NCBI RefSeq assembly: GCF_028710345.1
Contig: NZ_JAQTUH010000008.1
Span: 1-64,000 of the forward strand
DNA: 64,000 bases
From: Sulfuricurvum sp.
GTDB lineage: Bacteria > Campylobacterota > Campylobacteria > Campylobacterales > Sulfurimonadaceae
Direction: 5' to 3'
Shown piece after piece: positions 29,891 through 36,999 of this stretch. The notes beneath the pieces are model-generated. The model saw only the letters and a program-made list of their open reading frames with translations, was not told where the DNA came from and did not search any database. The translations under genes were made by a program, and so were the position numbers. Positions within the stretch are counted from its first letter, which is position 1, and each line of letters opens with the position of its first letter.

Positions 29891-30673
29891 TTATTCAGAA
29901 ATATGTGGCTTAATATTGGTCGGCATTCTGTAGCTTGAAAAATCGGTTACATTAGAAAATGCACATTGTACTCCGAGTGTTACATTTCTCTTATCATGAG
30001 TAATATCCTTTGAGTAGTTGGCATATAAATATCCGTATGCCAATGCAAATCTATTCGAAATACTTTGATCCGAATAAGAATAACTAGCACCTATACGGGC
30101 ATTATCAACCGGATAATAATTTACTGTACCATAATAATAATTAGTATCTGAAAATTTTTGATATGTCCGATTAGCCCCTATAGAAGTATCCAGTGTTCCT
30201 ATAGTACTTTCCCAGCGTTTAGTAATATGTGCACCCATGACTTTAATCGTTTCATCGGTTACATTTGTGCTGTCGTCATGTTTTGTAATTCGTCCTCCTG
30301 CTTCCACATACAAATCATCTTGAATCATATAACCAGTGGCTAATACACCTGAATATGCAATTAATCGTGCGTAAGGAAATTGTTGATTACTATAATCACC
30401 TTCCGTTTTAACAAACCATTTTCTATCGTTTAATGGATCGAATTTATACAAAATATTCGTATAAAAAAGGTTGGAAGCACCCCCAACAGAGAACTTAACA
30501 CTTTCCGTATTATAAAAGAGATCATATGCATTTCGATTATTATCACTAATGTCGTATGAATTGTGTGTTGTAGACAATGATAGTAGATTATCCCGTGGCG
30601 ATCCGTCATCGGCTTGAGCGGTGCAAGCACCTAGGATAATAATGGATGAGATAACTGAACGAAGTTGTTGCAT
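29891..30673 (-). CDS. Putative outer-membrane beta-barrel protein, unknown family
   Basis: The 260-residue protein has a probable signal peptide (residues 1-21, SIIILGACTAQA, cleavage before DDG). The mature part is rich in Tyr, Asn, Ser and Thr. It shows alternating short strands such as KFSVGGASNLFYTNILYKF, DLYVEAGGRI and NRFALAYGYLYANYS, as expected of a small beta-barrel. There is no terminal Phe. I do not recognise a named family. A Cys in the signal (GAC) might be read as a lipobox, but the following residues are not typical. It stands alone between REP-like elements and converges on acs. Confidence 0.55.
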   Translation of the reverse strand: MQQLRSVISSIIILGACTAQADDGSPRDNLLSLSTTHNSYDISDNNRNAYDLFYNTESVKFSVGGASNLFYTNILYKFDPLNDRKWFVKTEGDYSNQQFPYARLIAYSGVLATGYMIQDDLYVEAGGRITKHDDSTNVTDETIKVMGAHITKRWESTIGTLDTSIGANRTYQKFSDTNYYYGTVNYYPVDNARIGASYSYSDQSISNRFALAYGYLYANYSKDITHDKRNVTLGVQCAFSNVTDFSSYRMPTNIKPHISE

Positions 30674-30755
30674 ATTTTTCCTTGGATTTATGATGATAAA
30701 TTATATGATTTTTTGTATAAAAATAAGATAACTCAATAATTCATTCTGCATCCTT

Positions 30756-30783
30756 CCGTCATTCCGTGCCACGACACGGAATC
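30756..30783. repeat. REP-like palindrome
   Basis: The unit begins CCGTCATTCCGTG and ends CACGGAATC, with arms ATTCCGTG/CACGGAAT and a short CCACGA loop. It is nearly identical to the unit at 31527-31556. Confidence 0.6.
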
Positions 30784-30801
30784 TATCTCTCAAAATCACA
30801 T

Positions 30802-30830
30802 TTAACTATTTTCCTCCAACGTGTTATAAT
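30802..30830 (+). promoter_or_regulatory. Predicted promoter of the MazEF-type pair
   Basis: A -35-like TTAACT (30802-30807) and a perfect TATAAT (30825-30830) are 17 bp apart. The antitoxin ATG follows about 22 bp after the expected transcript start. Confidence 0.5.
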
Positions 30831-30858
30831 ACTTCAACCTTATATTTGGATATGTATC

Positions 30859-31068
30859 ATGCAAACACTCAAATTAGAAATCGAAGATTCTAAAATAGAT
30901 ATTGTTCTGACGATTATAAAAAACCTCAAAAATGACATCGTTAAAAGTTATGAGGTTATTGGACAGCCAAACGAAACAAAAGAGTTCGGCAAACTTTCCG
31001 AAAAAAGTCTGAATAACGTATGGGATAATGCTGAGGATAGCGAATATGACCGATTTCTCAAAGTATGA
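30859..31068 (+). CDS. Putative antitoxin of a MazEF/PemIK-type pair
   Basis: The 69-residue acidic protein begins MQTLKLEIEDSKIDIVLTII and ends SEYDRFLKV. It has a small beta-alpha N-terminal part like a DNA-binding or dimerisation core and an acidic, Asn/Glu-rich tail of the type that wraps a toxin. It does not carry a clear AbrB or HTH motif. The role is inferred from its position: it overlaps the downstream MazF-like gene by 23 bases, the usual antitoxin-first order. The ATG at 30859 follows a predicted promoter. Confidence 0.65.
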   Translation: MQTLKLEIEDSKIDIVLTIIKNLKNDIVKSYEVIGQPNETKEFGKLSEKSLNNVWDNAEDSEYDRFLKV

Positions 31069-31381
31069 TGTGGTCGTCGTCAAATTTCCTTTTGCCAGTA
31101 GTCTCAAATACAAAGCCCGCCCCGCTGTAATTATTTCATCTCCAATATACAATCAAACTTCTCGAAACAGCTTGCTTATTTTGGCGATTTCGAGCCAAAC
31201 GGAGAACAAATTATCTATTGAGTCTCACGTAGCAGACTGGAAAGAAGCAGGACTTTTAAAACCCTCGATTTTCAAATCATCAGTTGCGACCATCGAAAAA
31301 GATGTGATTTTGACACGCTTGGGGACGTTATCGAAAAAAGATGTAGAGCGATTAGAAATAATGCTTGATGGGATATGTTGA
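31046..31381 (+). CDS. PemK/MazF-family endoribonuclease toxin
   Basis: The 111-residue protein has the MazF/PemK fold signature: YDVVVVKFPFASSLKYKARPAVIIS at the N-terminus (RPAVI motif). The Ser/Thr-rich LILAISSQ segment and a KPSIFKSSVATIEK region follow, where family members hold the catalytic Thr/Ser. A final motif, LGTLSKKDVERLEIML, closes the fold. Such proteins cleave mRNA at short sequence motifs and are inhibited by the antitoxin encoded upstream. The ATG at 31046 (MTDFSKYD) is chosen rather than a start further up inside the antitoxin gene. Confidence 0.85.
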   Translation: MTDFSKYDVVVVKFPFASSLKYKARPAVIISSPIYNQTSRNSLLILAISSQTENKLSIESHVADWKEAGLLKPSIFKSSVATIEKDVILTRLGTLSKKDVERLEIMLDGIC

Positions 31382-31406
31382 GCCAGTCGAAGGGTGATTT
31401 CTCTCT

Positions 31407-31556
31407 CCCGTCATTCCCGCGAAGGGCGAAAAGCGTTTAAAACGATAACTGTTTATCGTTTTTAGCTTGGAGCGGGGCATCGATGTGCAAAGCACCGATG
31501 TCACTGAATCCAGCTTATTTCTTTCTCCCGTCATTCCGTGCCACGACACGGAATCC
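31407..31556. repeat. Composite REP-like repeat block
   Basis: The block starts CCCGTCATTCCCGCG. It contains a perfect stem AAAACGATAA-CTGT-TTATCGTTTT (31439-31462), then a stem CATCG..GTGC-aaa-GCAC-CGATG near 31480-31500. A complete CCCGTCATTCCGTG...CACGGAATCC unit ends it (31527-31556). It occupies nearly half of the 357-bp space (31382-31738) between the MazF-like gene and the first TIR gene. Apart from the small frame at 31624-31719, nothing else is visible there. Confidence 0.6.
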
Positions 31557-31623
31557 ATCCCCAAAACTATTTGCTTTTTTTATAATTTTTAGCTATTCTA
31601 TTCTGACAAAATAAAACGGGATA

Positions 31624-31719
31624 ATGAGAAAACTGATAGAGCTACGGGATGAGGATGTTTTCAACCTTGATGATGTCCTTCCGAAGATGCTTTTGAAGTT
31701 TGGGGTACAGACGTATTAA
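31624..31719 (+). CDS. Very short frame of 31 codons, possible gene remnant
   Basis: An ATG at 31624 opens a frame for a 31-residue acidic peptide (MRKLIELRDEDVFNLDDVLP, then a KMLLKFGVQTY end) that stops at 31717-31719, 20 bp before the TIR gene. The sequence reads like the end or start of a normal protein rather than random DNA. There is no strong ribosome site. It may be a remnant of a deleted gene at this variable site, or a small leader peptide. Low confidence. Confidence 0.25.
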   Translation: MRKLIELRDEDVFNLDDVLPKMLLKFGVQTY

Positions 31720-31738
31720 AATATTATAAGGATGTAAG

Positions 31739-32332
31739 GTGGCACTTTTTTCGTATAGTGAGTTGAGCAGAGTATCGTCAAATGAGGCATTTGACTCAAG
31801 TTTAAATAGTACTATAGCAAAAAGTGCCGCGTCGGTATCTGTAAATCAAAATGATAACTTTGATATATTTTTGTCTCATAGTTATTCAGATAAAGATATT
31901 ATCCCTCAACTCAAAAAACAGCTTGAATCACTTGGATATAGTGTTTATGTTGATTGGATTACCGATAGATTTTTAAGTAGAGAACAAGTCAATAAAGCAA
32001 CTGCTGAAGTTTTACAAAAAAGAATGAAACAATCAAAATGTCTGTTATTCGCAACATCTGAAAATTCAACAAATTCTAAATGGATGCCATGGGAACTTGG
32101 ATATTTTGATGGCATAAAAAATAAAATGGTTGGAATTTTACCTTTGAAAAAAGATAATAATGGGTTTAATGAAGATTTTAGGGGACAAGAATACTTAGGG
32201 CTATATTTTTACATTGACAAAGCCAAAATTAGTGGAAGCATTAAGGAAACCTTATTCGTTAATGAAAATAGCAAAAAATATGTTACGTTTGATTCTTGGC
32301 TTATGGGGAATCAACCAATACAAAGGAATTAG
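31739..32332 (+). CDS. TIR-domain protein (first of the TIR / membrane / TIR locus)
   Basis: The 197-residue protein has a Ser-rich N-terminal stretch of about 40 residues. A TIR domain follows (about 41-160) with FDIFLSHSYSDKD (strand A), GYSVYVDWITDRFLS (box-2-like loop) and NSKWMPWELGYFDG. E119 in the last motif matches the catalytic Glu of NAD-hydrolysing TIR domains. Bacterial TIR proteins consume NAD+ or make cyclic ADP-ribose-type signals during phage infection. It starts at GTG with AAGGA six bases upstream. Its stop codon is two bases before the ATG of a small membrane protein, so the two are one unit. The DNA is visibly AT-rich, consistent with acquisition. Confidence 0.82.
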   Translation: MALFSYSELSRVSSNEAFDSSLNSTIAKSAASVSVNQNDNFDIFLSHSYSDKDIIPQLKKQLESLGYSVYVDWITDRFLSREQVNKATAEVLQKRMKQSKCLLFATSENSTNSKWMPWELGYFDGIKNKMVGILPLKKDNNGFNEDFRGQEYLGLYFYIDKAKISGSIKETLFVNENSKKYVTFDSWLMGNQPIQRN

Positions 32333-32334
32333 GA

Positions 32335-32817
32335 ATGGCAGATATAAATATTGAAGATAATCGATTAAAACTTTTCATTGAAGAAGTCAAAACTATTCAA
32401 GATATTATCAAGCGGATGGCTGGAAATTCTTTTAATATCAAAACATGGGCAATTACTTTAGTTGCTGGAACCTTACTACTTAAAGGAAGTGATAAGCATT
32501 TCTTTATTGCGTTTATACCTCTTTTTGCTTTTTGGTATTTAGATGCATACTATTTAAGACAAGAACGATTGTTCAGAAAAGTTTATGATTGGATTATTTC
32601 ATATAGACCTAATAATGATGATCAAATTTTTAATGTAAATCCCATGCGCTTTGATAATCAAGTCAAATCAATCTTTCAAATAATGTATTCAGTAAGTTTA
32701 TTGCCCTTTTATGGAGGTATATTCCTTTCCATCTTGGGGTACATGGTAGTGAGTAAATGGATGTCAATACTTGGACTTTTTAAATGCATTAGTATATGTT
32801 ATATAGGTGGACATTAG
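32335..32817 (+). CDS. Small multi-helix membrane protein coupled to the TIR gene
   Basis: The 160-residue protein has an N-terminal amphipathic stretch (about 8-32), two closely spaced membrane helices (about 34-50 and 56-73), and a basic/aromatic link (YYLRQERLFRKVYDWI). A polar loop (about 88-112) and one or two further helices (about 114-138 and 142-158) follow. No enzymatic motif is visible. The helix-helix hairpin with a soluble flank resembles the layout of SLATT-type membrane effectors, but I cannot assign it to that family by eye. An AGGA site precedes the ATG, which lies 2 bp after the TIR stop. It is probably a membrane effector or anchor for the TIR protein. Confidence 0.72.
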   Translation: MADINIEDNRLKLFIEEVKTIQDIIKRMAGNSFNIKTWAITLVAGTLLLKGSDKHFFIAFIPLFAFWYLDAYYLRQERLFRKVYDWIISYRPNNDDQIFNVNPMRFDNQVKSIFQIMYSVSLLPFYGGIFLSILGYMVVSKWMSILGLFKCISICYIGGH

Positions 32818-32877
32818 ACTTGAATCGGCGGAGTAGATTATGAATATAAGAATTTTGCAGATTGGAAAATGTAATAG

Positions 32878-33819
32878 ATGAGACCGATTGAACGAGTAAA
32901 TTTGATTGGAAAAATAGCAAATATGCTTCAACAGGATATGACATATTCAAGAATAGATGCATATTTACCAGCTTTTGGCATAGTGTGTCCAGATTATCAT
33001 TTTGATATAAATTTTAGTAAACGATTATATGTTGAAAAGTTGCTTTCTGACCAATCAGATGAAGTTATTTTAAAAATAGCAGATGATTTAGAATTAGAAC
33101 ATTCAGAGCGGGCAAAGGTAAATATAATTCCTACTTTTTGGAAGCAAGGTTATTTCAAATTATTTATTAGTCATGTTGCAAAATTTAAAGAAAAAGCGTC
33201 GGAATTACAAAATTCGCTTAAAATTTATGGAATATCTTCCTTTGTTGCACATTCTGATATTGAACCAAGTCGCGAGTGGCTTGATGAAATTGAAAAAGCT
33301 TTACATACTATGGATGCTTTGACTGCTATTCTATTAGATGGTTTTAAAGAAAGTAGTTGGTGTGATCAAGAGGTGGGATTTGCAGTAGGTAAAAGTGTTT
33401 TAATTATACCGATTAAAAAAGATTTAGACCCTTACGGATTTATTGGTAAATATCAATCTATTCATGCCGATGGGAAAAAAAGTGTTGCAGATATAGCAAA
33501 AGAAGTGTTTATTACTATTGTAAAAAATCCTAAAACAAGCAATCAGATACTTACAATATTTACAAATTTAATAAGCAACTCGACACATGAAGAAACGGCA
33601 TTAAAGCAATTACATATATTAAGTGAAATAGAAACTATTCCTAAAGAAATTCTTACTCAGATGGCAGAACAAATAAAAAATAATAGCGTATTGATAAAAT
33701 CAATAAAATTCATGGATAAAACAAAATTATTGTTAAAAAAATATGAAATATATACCTTAGAATACAAAGAATGTACATTGCCTTTGCTTGATATTGATGA
33801 AGATGAAATTCCTTTTTAA
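32878..33819 (+). CDS. TIR-domain protein with helical N-terminal domain
   Basis: The 313-residue protein has three parts. Residues 1-75 form a helical domain (IGKIANMLQQDMTYSRIDAYL, then a KRLYVEKLLSD segment) that looks like the adaptor-type modules found in front of bacterial immune effectors. Residues about 92-197 form a TIR domain with YFKLFISHVAKFKEKASEL and SSWCDQEVGFAVG, E165 being the candidate catalytic Glu. Residues 215-313 are a helical tail ending in an acidic motif (DIDEDEIPF). It lies 60 bp after the membrane protein gene, with no terminator seen. It could be a second NAD-consuming effector or a sensor working with the first TIR pair. Confidence 0.8.
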   Translation: MRPIERVNLIGKIANMLQQDMTYSRIDAYLPAFGIVCPDYHFDINFSKRLYVEKLLSDQSDEVILKIADDLELEHSERAKVNIIPTFWKQGYFKLFISHVAKFKEKASELQNSLKIYGISSFVAHSDIEPSREWLDEIEKALHTMDALTAILLDGFKESSWCDQEVGFAVGKSVLIIPIKKDLDPYGFIGKYQSIHADGKKSVADIAKEVFITIVKNPKTSNQILTIFTNLISNSTHEETALKQLHILSEIETIPKEILTQMAEQIKNNSVLIKSIKFMDKTKLLLKKYEIYTLEYKECTLPLLDIDEDEIPF

Positions 33820-33872
33820 TTGAGTTAAATTATCATCGGAATAGGATAAATTCATAAATGAAAAGAAATTAT

Positions 33873-33891
33873 GTTATCATTAGATGATAAC
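33873..33891. promoter_or_regulatory. Perfect palindrome, likely operator of the TumE/TumA pair
   Basis: GTTATCAT-tag-ATGATAAC is a perfect 8+3+8 inverted repeat ending 14 bases before the GTG start of the toxin gene. The second gene of the pair encodes a winged-helix protein, so autoregulation through this site is likely. Confidence 0.6.
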
Positions 33892-33905
33892 TAAATGGAG
33901 CCTAT

Positions 33906-34244
33906 GTGGGTGATTTAGAAAACCTCCTTTTGTTAGACGGTGAGATATTTCCGATGGATAACGGCTATTGGGTAAAGTTTGAAGCCAAAACGGTGGAAAC
34001 GAGCGAGACTATTCCTCACGGCGTCCGCTACTCCTTGACGTTGCACGATAAGAGTAATCATCGCCTCATCGGATATGACAATGCCCACAGCTTCAAACCA
34101 AGCAGTTTTCGTTACGGTGCACGTAAAACGACATGGGATCATATTCATAAAAAAGAAGAGACTTTTCCCTATGAGTTTGATTGTGCAGGGAAACTGATGG
34201 AAGATTTTTGGAACAGCGTCAATTATTATTTGGCGAATCATTAG
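33906..34244 (+). CDS. TumE-type toxin (DUF6516 family)
   Basis: The 112-residue protein matches DUF6516/TumE toxins. It has an N-terminal ENLLLLDGEIFPMDNGYWVKF, a central RYSLTLHDKSNHRLIGYDNAH, and a C-terminal RKTTWDHIHKKEETFPYEF followed by a helix. The conserved GYDNAH and WDHIHK motifs are both present. Family members inhibit growth and are neutralised by the downstream HTH partner. It starts at GTG with GGAG five bases upstream. The order here is toxin first, as in other TumE/TumA pairs. Confidence 0.8.
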   Translation: MGDLENLLLLDGEIFPMDNGYWVKFEAKTVETSETIPHGVRYSLTLHDKSNHRLIGYDNAHSFKPSSFRYGARKTTWDHIHKKEETFPYEFDCAGKLMEDFWNSVNYYLANH

Positions 34245-34255
34245 AGGAGAAAAAG

Positions 34256-34633
34256 ATGGAATCTAAAATGTTATATGTTGGAATTTTGAGTAAAGCCGAT
34301 TATATTAAACGTACTATTGCCATCGCAAAAGGGGAGTATAAACCCAATGCAGATGAACCGAAAGTATGGTTTGAGTCGATTAAATCGCTTGCGCAGGTTC
34401 TTAGCAATGAAAATCAAGAGCTTTTAAAAATCATTGCCGAAAAAAATCCGCAGTCACTTACAGAACTCGAAGTGATGACCGGTCGCAAAAAATCAAATCT
34501 TTCACGTACCCTCAAAACACTTGAACGTTATGGAATCGTTGTGTTGGAAAAAGATAAAAACATGGTAATCCCAAAAGTACAGGCAACCGATTTTAGAGTG
34601 GAGTTCGGATTTGGCGGAACAGTAGCGGCGTGA
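34256..34633 (+). CDS. TumA-type antitoxin, winged-helix HVO_A0114 family
   Basis: The 125-residue DNA-binding protein contains a MarR-like winged helix (about 60-105). Its markers are LLKIIAEKNPQSLTELEVMTGRKKSNLSRTL, a recognition helix with KKSNLSRTLKTLERYG, and the wing VLEKDKNMVIPKVQATDF. It matches the HVO_A0114 putative DNA-binding proteins that serve as antitoxins to TumE. The ATG at 34256 follows the toxin stop by 11 bp, with a GAGGAG site. It probably binds the palindrome at 33873-33891. Confidence 0.8.
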   Translation: MESKMLYVGILSKADYIKRTIAIAKGEYKPNADEPKVWFESIKSLAQVLSNENQELLKIIAEKNPQSLTELEVMTGRKKSNLSRTLKTLERYGIVVLEKDKNMVIPKVQATDFRVEFGFGGTVAA

Positions 34634-34744
34634 AGCTAGATTTACCCTAAAGGGCACTCCGCCCGCCTTCGTGGGAATGATGAATGCTTTTCCTATTAAC
34701 TAAGCCCCCTTATGCCATAATCCCACACTTACAAGGGAGTTTTT

Positions 34745-35272
34745 ATGGCGGCAGGTTCGACGATTTATAAAGCACAACTCAGTATTGCGGATATGGATCG
34801 TAACTACTACGAGACCCATGAGATTACGATAGCCCAACACCCCTCAGAGACCGATGAGCGGCTGATGATACGGCTCGTAGCATTTGCCCTCAACGCATCA
34901 GATAGACTTGTTATCACCAAAGGGATCGGAGGAGATGACGAACCCGAATTGTGGGAGAAAAACTACGGTGGAGAGGTCGAGTTGTGGATCGATTTGGCTC
35001 AGGTGGATGAAAAACGTCTGCGTAAAGCGTGCGGGAGAAGTGAGAGGGTGATTGTTTACACTTATAATCTCAAAAGTGCCAGTGCGTGGTGGAAACAAAA
35101 TGGTACTACCTTCTCTCGATTTAAAAATCTCTCGGTGATTCATCTGACGACTGAGGGGATAGAAACATTGTGTGAACGGACAATGCGGATTCAATGCAAT
35201 ATCAGCGACAGTGAGCTTAGTTTCCACAGTGATCGTGGTGATGTAGTGATAACGCAAGAGGTGTGGATGTAA
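34745..35272 (+). CDS. YaeQ family protein
   Basis: The 175-residue protein matches YaeQ: STIYKAQLSIADMDRNYYETHEITIAQHPSETDERLMIRL at the N-terminus is near-diagnostic. The WEKNYGGEVELWIDLAQ and KSASAWWKQN segments are also shared. YaeQ has a PD-(D/E)XK nuclease-like fold, but its cellular role is unclear. The ATG at 34745 has an AGGGAG site. It stands alone between the TumE/TumA pair and a P-loop ATPase gene. Confidence 0.9.
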   Translation: MAAGSTIYKAQLSIADMDRNYYETHEITIAQHPSETDERLMIRLVAFALNASDRLVITKGIGGDDEPELWEKNYGGEVELWIDLAQVDEKRLRKACGRSERVIVYTYNLKSASAWWKQNGTTFSRFKNLSVIHLTTEGIETLCERTMRIQCNISDSELSFHSDRGDVVITQEVWM

Positions 35273-35328
35273 TCCTTTATCTTTTCTAGGTTATACTTAT
35301 GTATTAATTTTAAAAGAGTGGATTTCAA

Positions 35329-36051
35329 ATGCGATATAAAATAGGAACATTTAAAAATAGCATTGCAACGTTAGAACTCAAAGAGAGAACCCTTTATCAC
35401 AACACGTTGATTCTCGGTGAGACGGGATCGGGTAAAACCCATTTGGCGAATAAAATCCGTCATTTTGTGATGGCGTGCGGTATACCGACCCTTTATCTCG
35501 ATTTTTCTGACCCTTCTATCGATAAAATCGAAGAAAAATTCAAAGATTCGGATACTTTTTTTTATCTCCGTTTTGAAGAGAGTGAGGCGTTTGAAGAGGC
35601 TCTTAATCAAGCGATTGCAGAGCGTCGTAATATCTATATGGCGGTTAATCCTTCGTATTTTGCAAGTAAACGCAGCATCAAAAGCCAATTATCTAAAACG
35701 ATCCAAAAGCAAGAGTTACTCGATAATTATTACTACTTTTTCCAAGAGATTGAGAGTTTAAACGGATTTTATACGAAATTCGAAGATTTTATCTATTATG
35801 TCTTTGATCTCGTGAATCTCAAAAAATTCGGGTTCACTTTCTTGACGCAACCCAATGAGATTTTTGAGAATCCTCGTATCAAACTTCTCTTTACATTCTT
35901 GTATTTGGGACGCTGTTCGAATGCCCATTATTACAACACATCGGTACTTCGTAGTCTCAAAACAAATACGTTTTATTACCAATACCGTATGGATAACCGC
36001 TCGTTGTTGTTCAACCAAATTAAAAGCGATATTGCGATAATCGACGATTAA
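35329..36051 (+). CDS. P-loop ATPase, HerA/FtsK-like fold fragment, unknown role
   Basis: The 240-residue protein has an early Walker A motif (LGETGSGKTHLANKI, about 29-43) followed by a strand with TLYLDFSDP. Later it has a FTFLTQPNEIFENPRI segment of the sensor kind. An N-terminal beta strand with NTLILGETGSGKTH resembles HerA/DUF87-type ATPases, but it is shorter than those (400-600 residues) and no arginine finger is obvious. It could be a reduced member or an accessory ATPase. The next gene on the same strand is about 215 bp away. Confidence 0.7.
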   Translation: MRYKIGTFKNSIATLELKERTLYHNTLILGETGSGKTHLANKIRHFVMACGIPTLYLDFSDPSIDKIEEKFKDSDTFFYLRFEESEAFEEALNQAIAERRNIYMAVNPSYFASKRSIKSQLSKTIQKQELLDNYYYFFQEIESLNGFYTKFEDFIYYVFDLVNLKKFGFTFLTQPNEIFENPRIKLLFTFLYLGRCSNAHYYNTSVLRSLKTNTFYYQYRMDNRSLLFNQIKSDIAIIDD

Positions 36052-36138
36052 AACTGCCTTAGGGCAGTAGGCTTCTCTTCTCTTTCAAATCATATAACTC
36101 TTTTTTTTTATTTAAGCTTTATTTATATACAAAATAAG

Positions 36139-36208
36139 ATATGATAATTCATATTAATCGTTTTAGAACTATAAAATTATGGTGAAATTCTATGAACGTT
36201 ATTAATAT
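36139..36208. promoter_or_regulatory. Inverted repeats upstream of the LOV regulator gene
   Basis: Within the 216-bp AT-rich gap before 36268 lie a palindrome ATATGA-taat-TCATAT (36139-36154) and a wider imperfect inverted pair, ATATTAATCGTT (36151-36162) and AACGTTATTAATAT (36195-36208). Such sites could be operators for the winged-helix protein encoded next. Confidence 0.35.
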
Positions 36209-36267
36209 CCTTTTTTAATGTCTATCTTGTCGTTAAAAAGGCACTTTGAAGATACTTTTGTAATAGA

Positions 36268-36996
36268 ATGGCTTTCATGAATGCAAAAACACTGATAAAA
36301 TTATGTGATAAATGTTATTGGAATCCTCTTACCCAAACCGTAAGTGAAGATAATCATACGATAGTATTGACATCGAGCATGACAAAATTACTCTCAATGT
36401 TGATCGATCATCATGATAAACCGGTGAGCAGTGTCGATATATTTTTTCATATTTGGGATGACTATGATAAAGAGTTTAATCCTAAAAATGTTCGCAATTT
36501 GATTAGTAATCTGCGCAAACGAATCCCATGTTTGATTATCAACAATTATTATGGAGGGCGCTATGTCCTCAAAAAATATAGGGATAATGTCCCTGATATC
36601 ACCGAATATGTCCTTGAAATACTCGATCAAGCGAAAAACGGGGTAACTATCTCTGACCCGAATTTACCGGATAATCCTATTATCTTTGTAAATGAAGCAT
36701 TTAGTGAAATGTTTGGTTATACATCCGAAGAGGTAATCGGTCGTAATTGTCGTTTTTTGCACGGAGAAGATCGCGATCAACTCTCTTTAAAAGAGATTCA
36801 AAAAGCACTGAGCGAAGAGCGAGATATTACCGTGACCCTTCGTAATTATACGAAAAGTGGAGAACTCATTTATAATGAACTCACTATTAGCCCTATTTTT
36901 GATAAAAAAACAGAAAAATTAAAATATTTTTTAGGTGTCCAAAAAAATGTCACCGCCATACAAAAGCTGATTCAACAAATCAAAAGGATGTTATAG
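36268..36996 (+). CDS. Winged-helix/LOV fusion protein, probable blue-light transcription regulator
   Basis: The 242-residue protein has an OmpR-type winged helix at residues about 30-103 (LTSSMTKLLSMLI, NPKNVRNLISNLRKRI, NYYGGRYVLKK). A LOV domain follows at about 115-230. LOV signatures are GRNCRFLHG with the adduct-forming C161 (the usual Gln after FL is His165), N193 in LRNYTKSG, N203 in YNELTISP, and Q225 in FLGVQKNVT. These positions contact FMN in known LOV proteins, so blue-light sensing is likely. The order DNA-binding domain first, LOV second is the reverse of EL222. It ends three bases before the CheB-CheR-kinase gene, so the two are co-transcribed. Confidence 0.85.
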   Translation: MAFMNAKTLIKLCDKCYWNPLTQTVSEDNHTIVLTSSMTKLLSMLIDHHDKPVSSVDIFFHIWDDYDKEFNPKNVRNLISNLRKRIPCLIINNYYGGRYVLKKYRDNVPDITEYVLEILDQAKNGVTISDPNLPDNPIIFVNEAFSEMFGYTSEEVIGRNCRFLHGEDRDQLSLKEIQKALSEERDITVTLRNYTKSGELIYNELTISPIFDKKTEKLKYFLGVQKNVTAIQKLIQQIKRML

Positions 36997-36999
36997 TCA

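Noticed and set aside
31739-33819. Classical Thoeris system
   Set aside because: No ThsA (SIR2-SLOG) or Macro-domain effector gene is present next to either TIR gene.
34640-34680. Further full REP-like unit after the TumA gene
   Set aside because: Only a degenerate CCCTAAAGGG and GTGGGAATGA are visible, without matching arms for a complete unit.
36049-36075. CTGCC-tta-GGGCAG hairpin after the P-loop ATPase gene as a terminator
   Set aside because: The stem is short and the following CTTCTCTTCTC is not a clean T-run; termination is possible but too weak to list as a feature.
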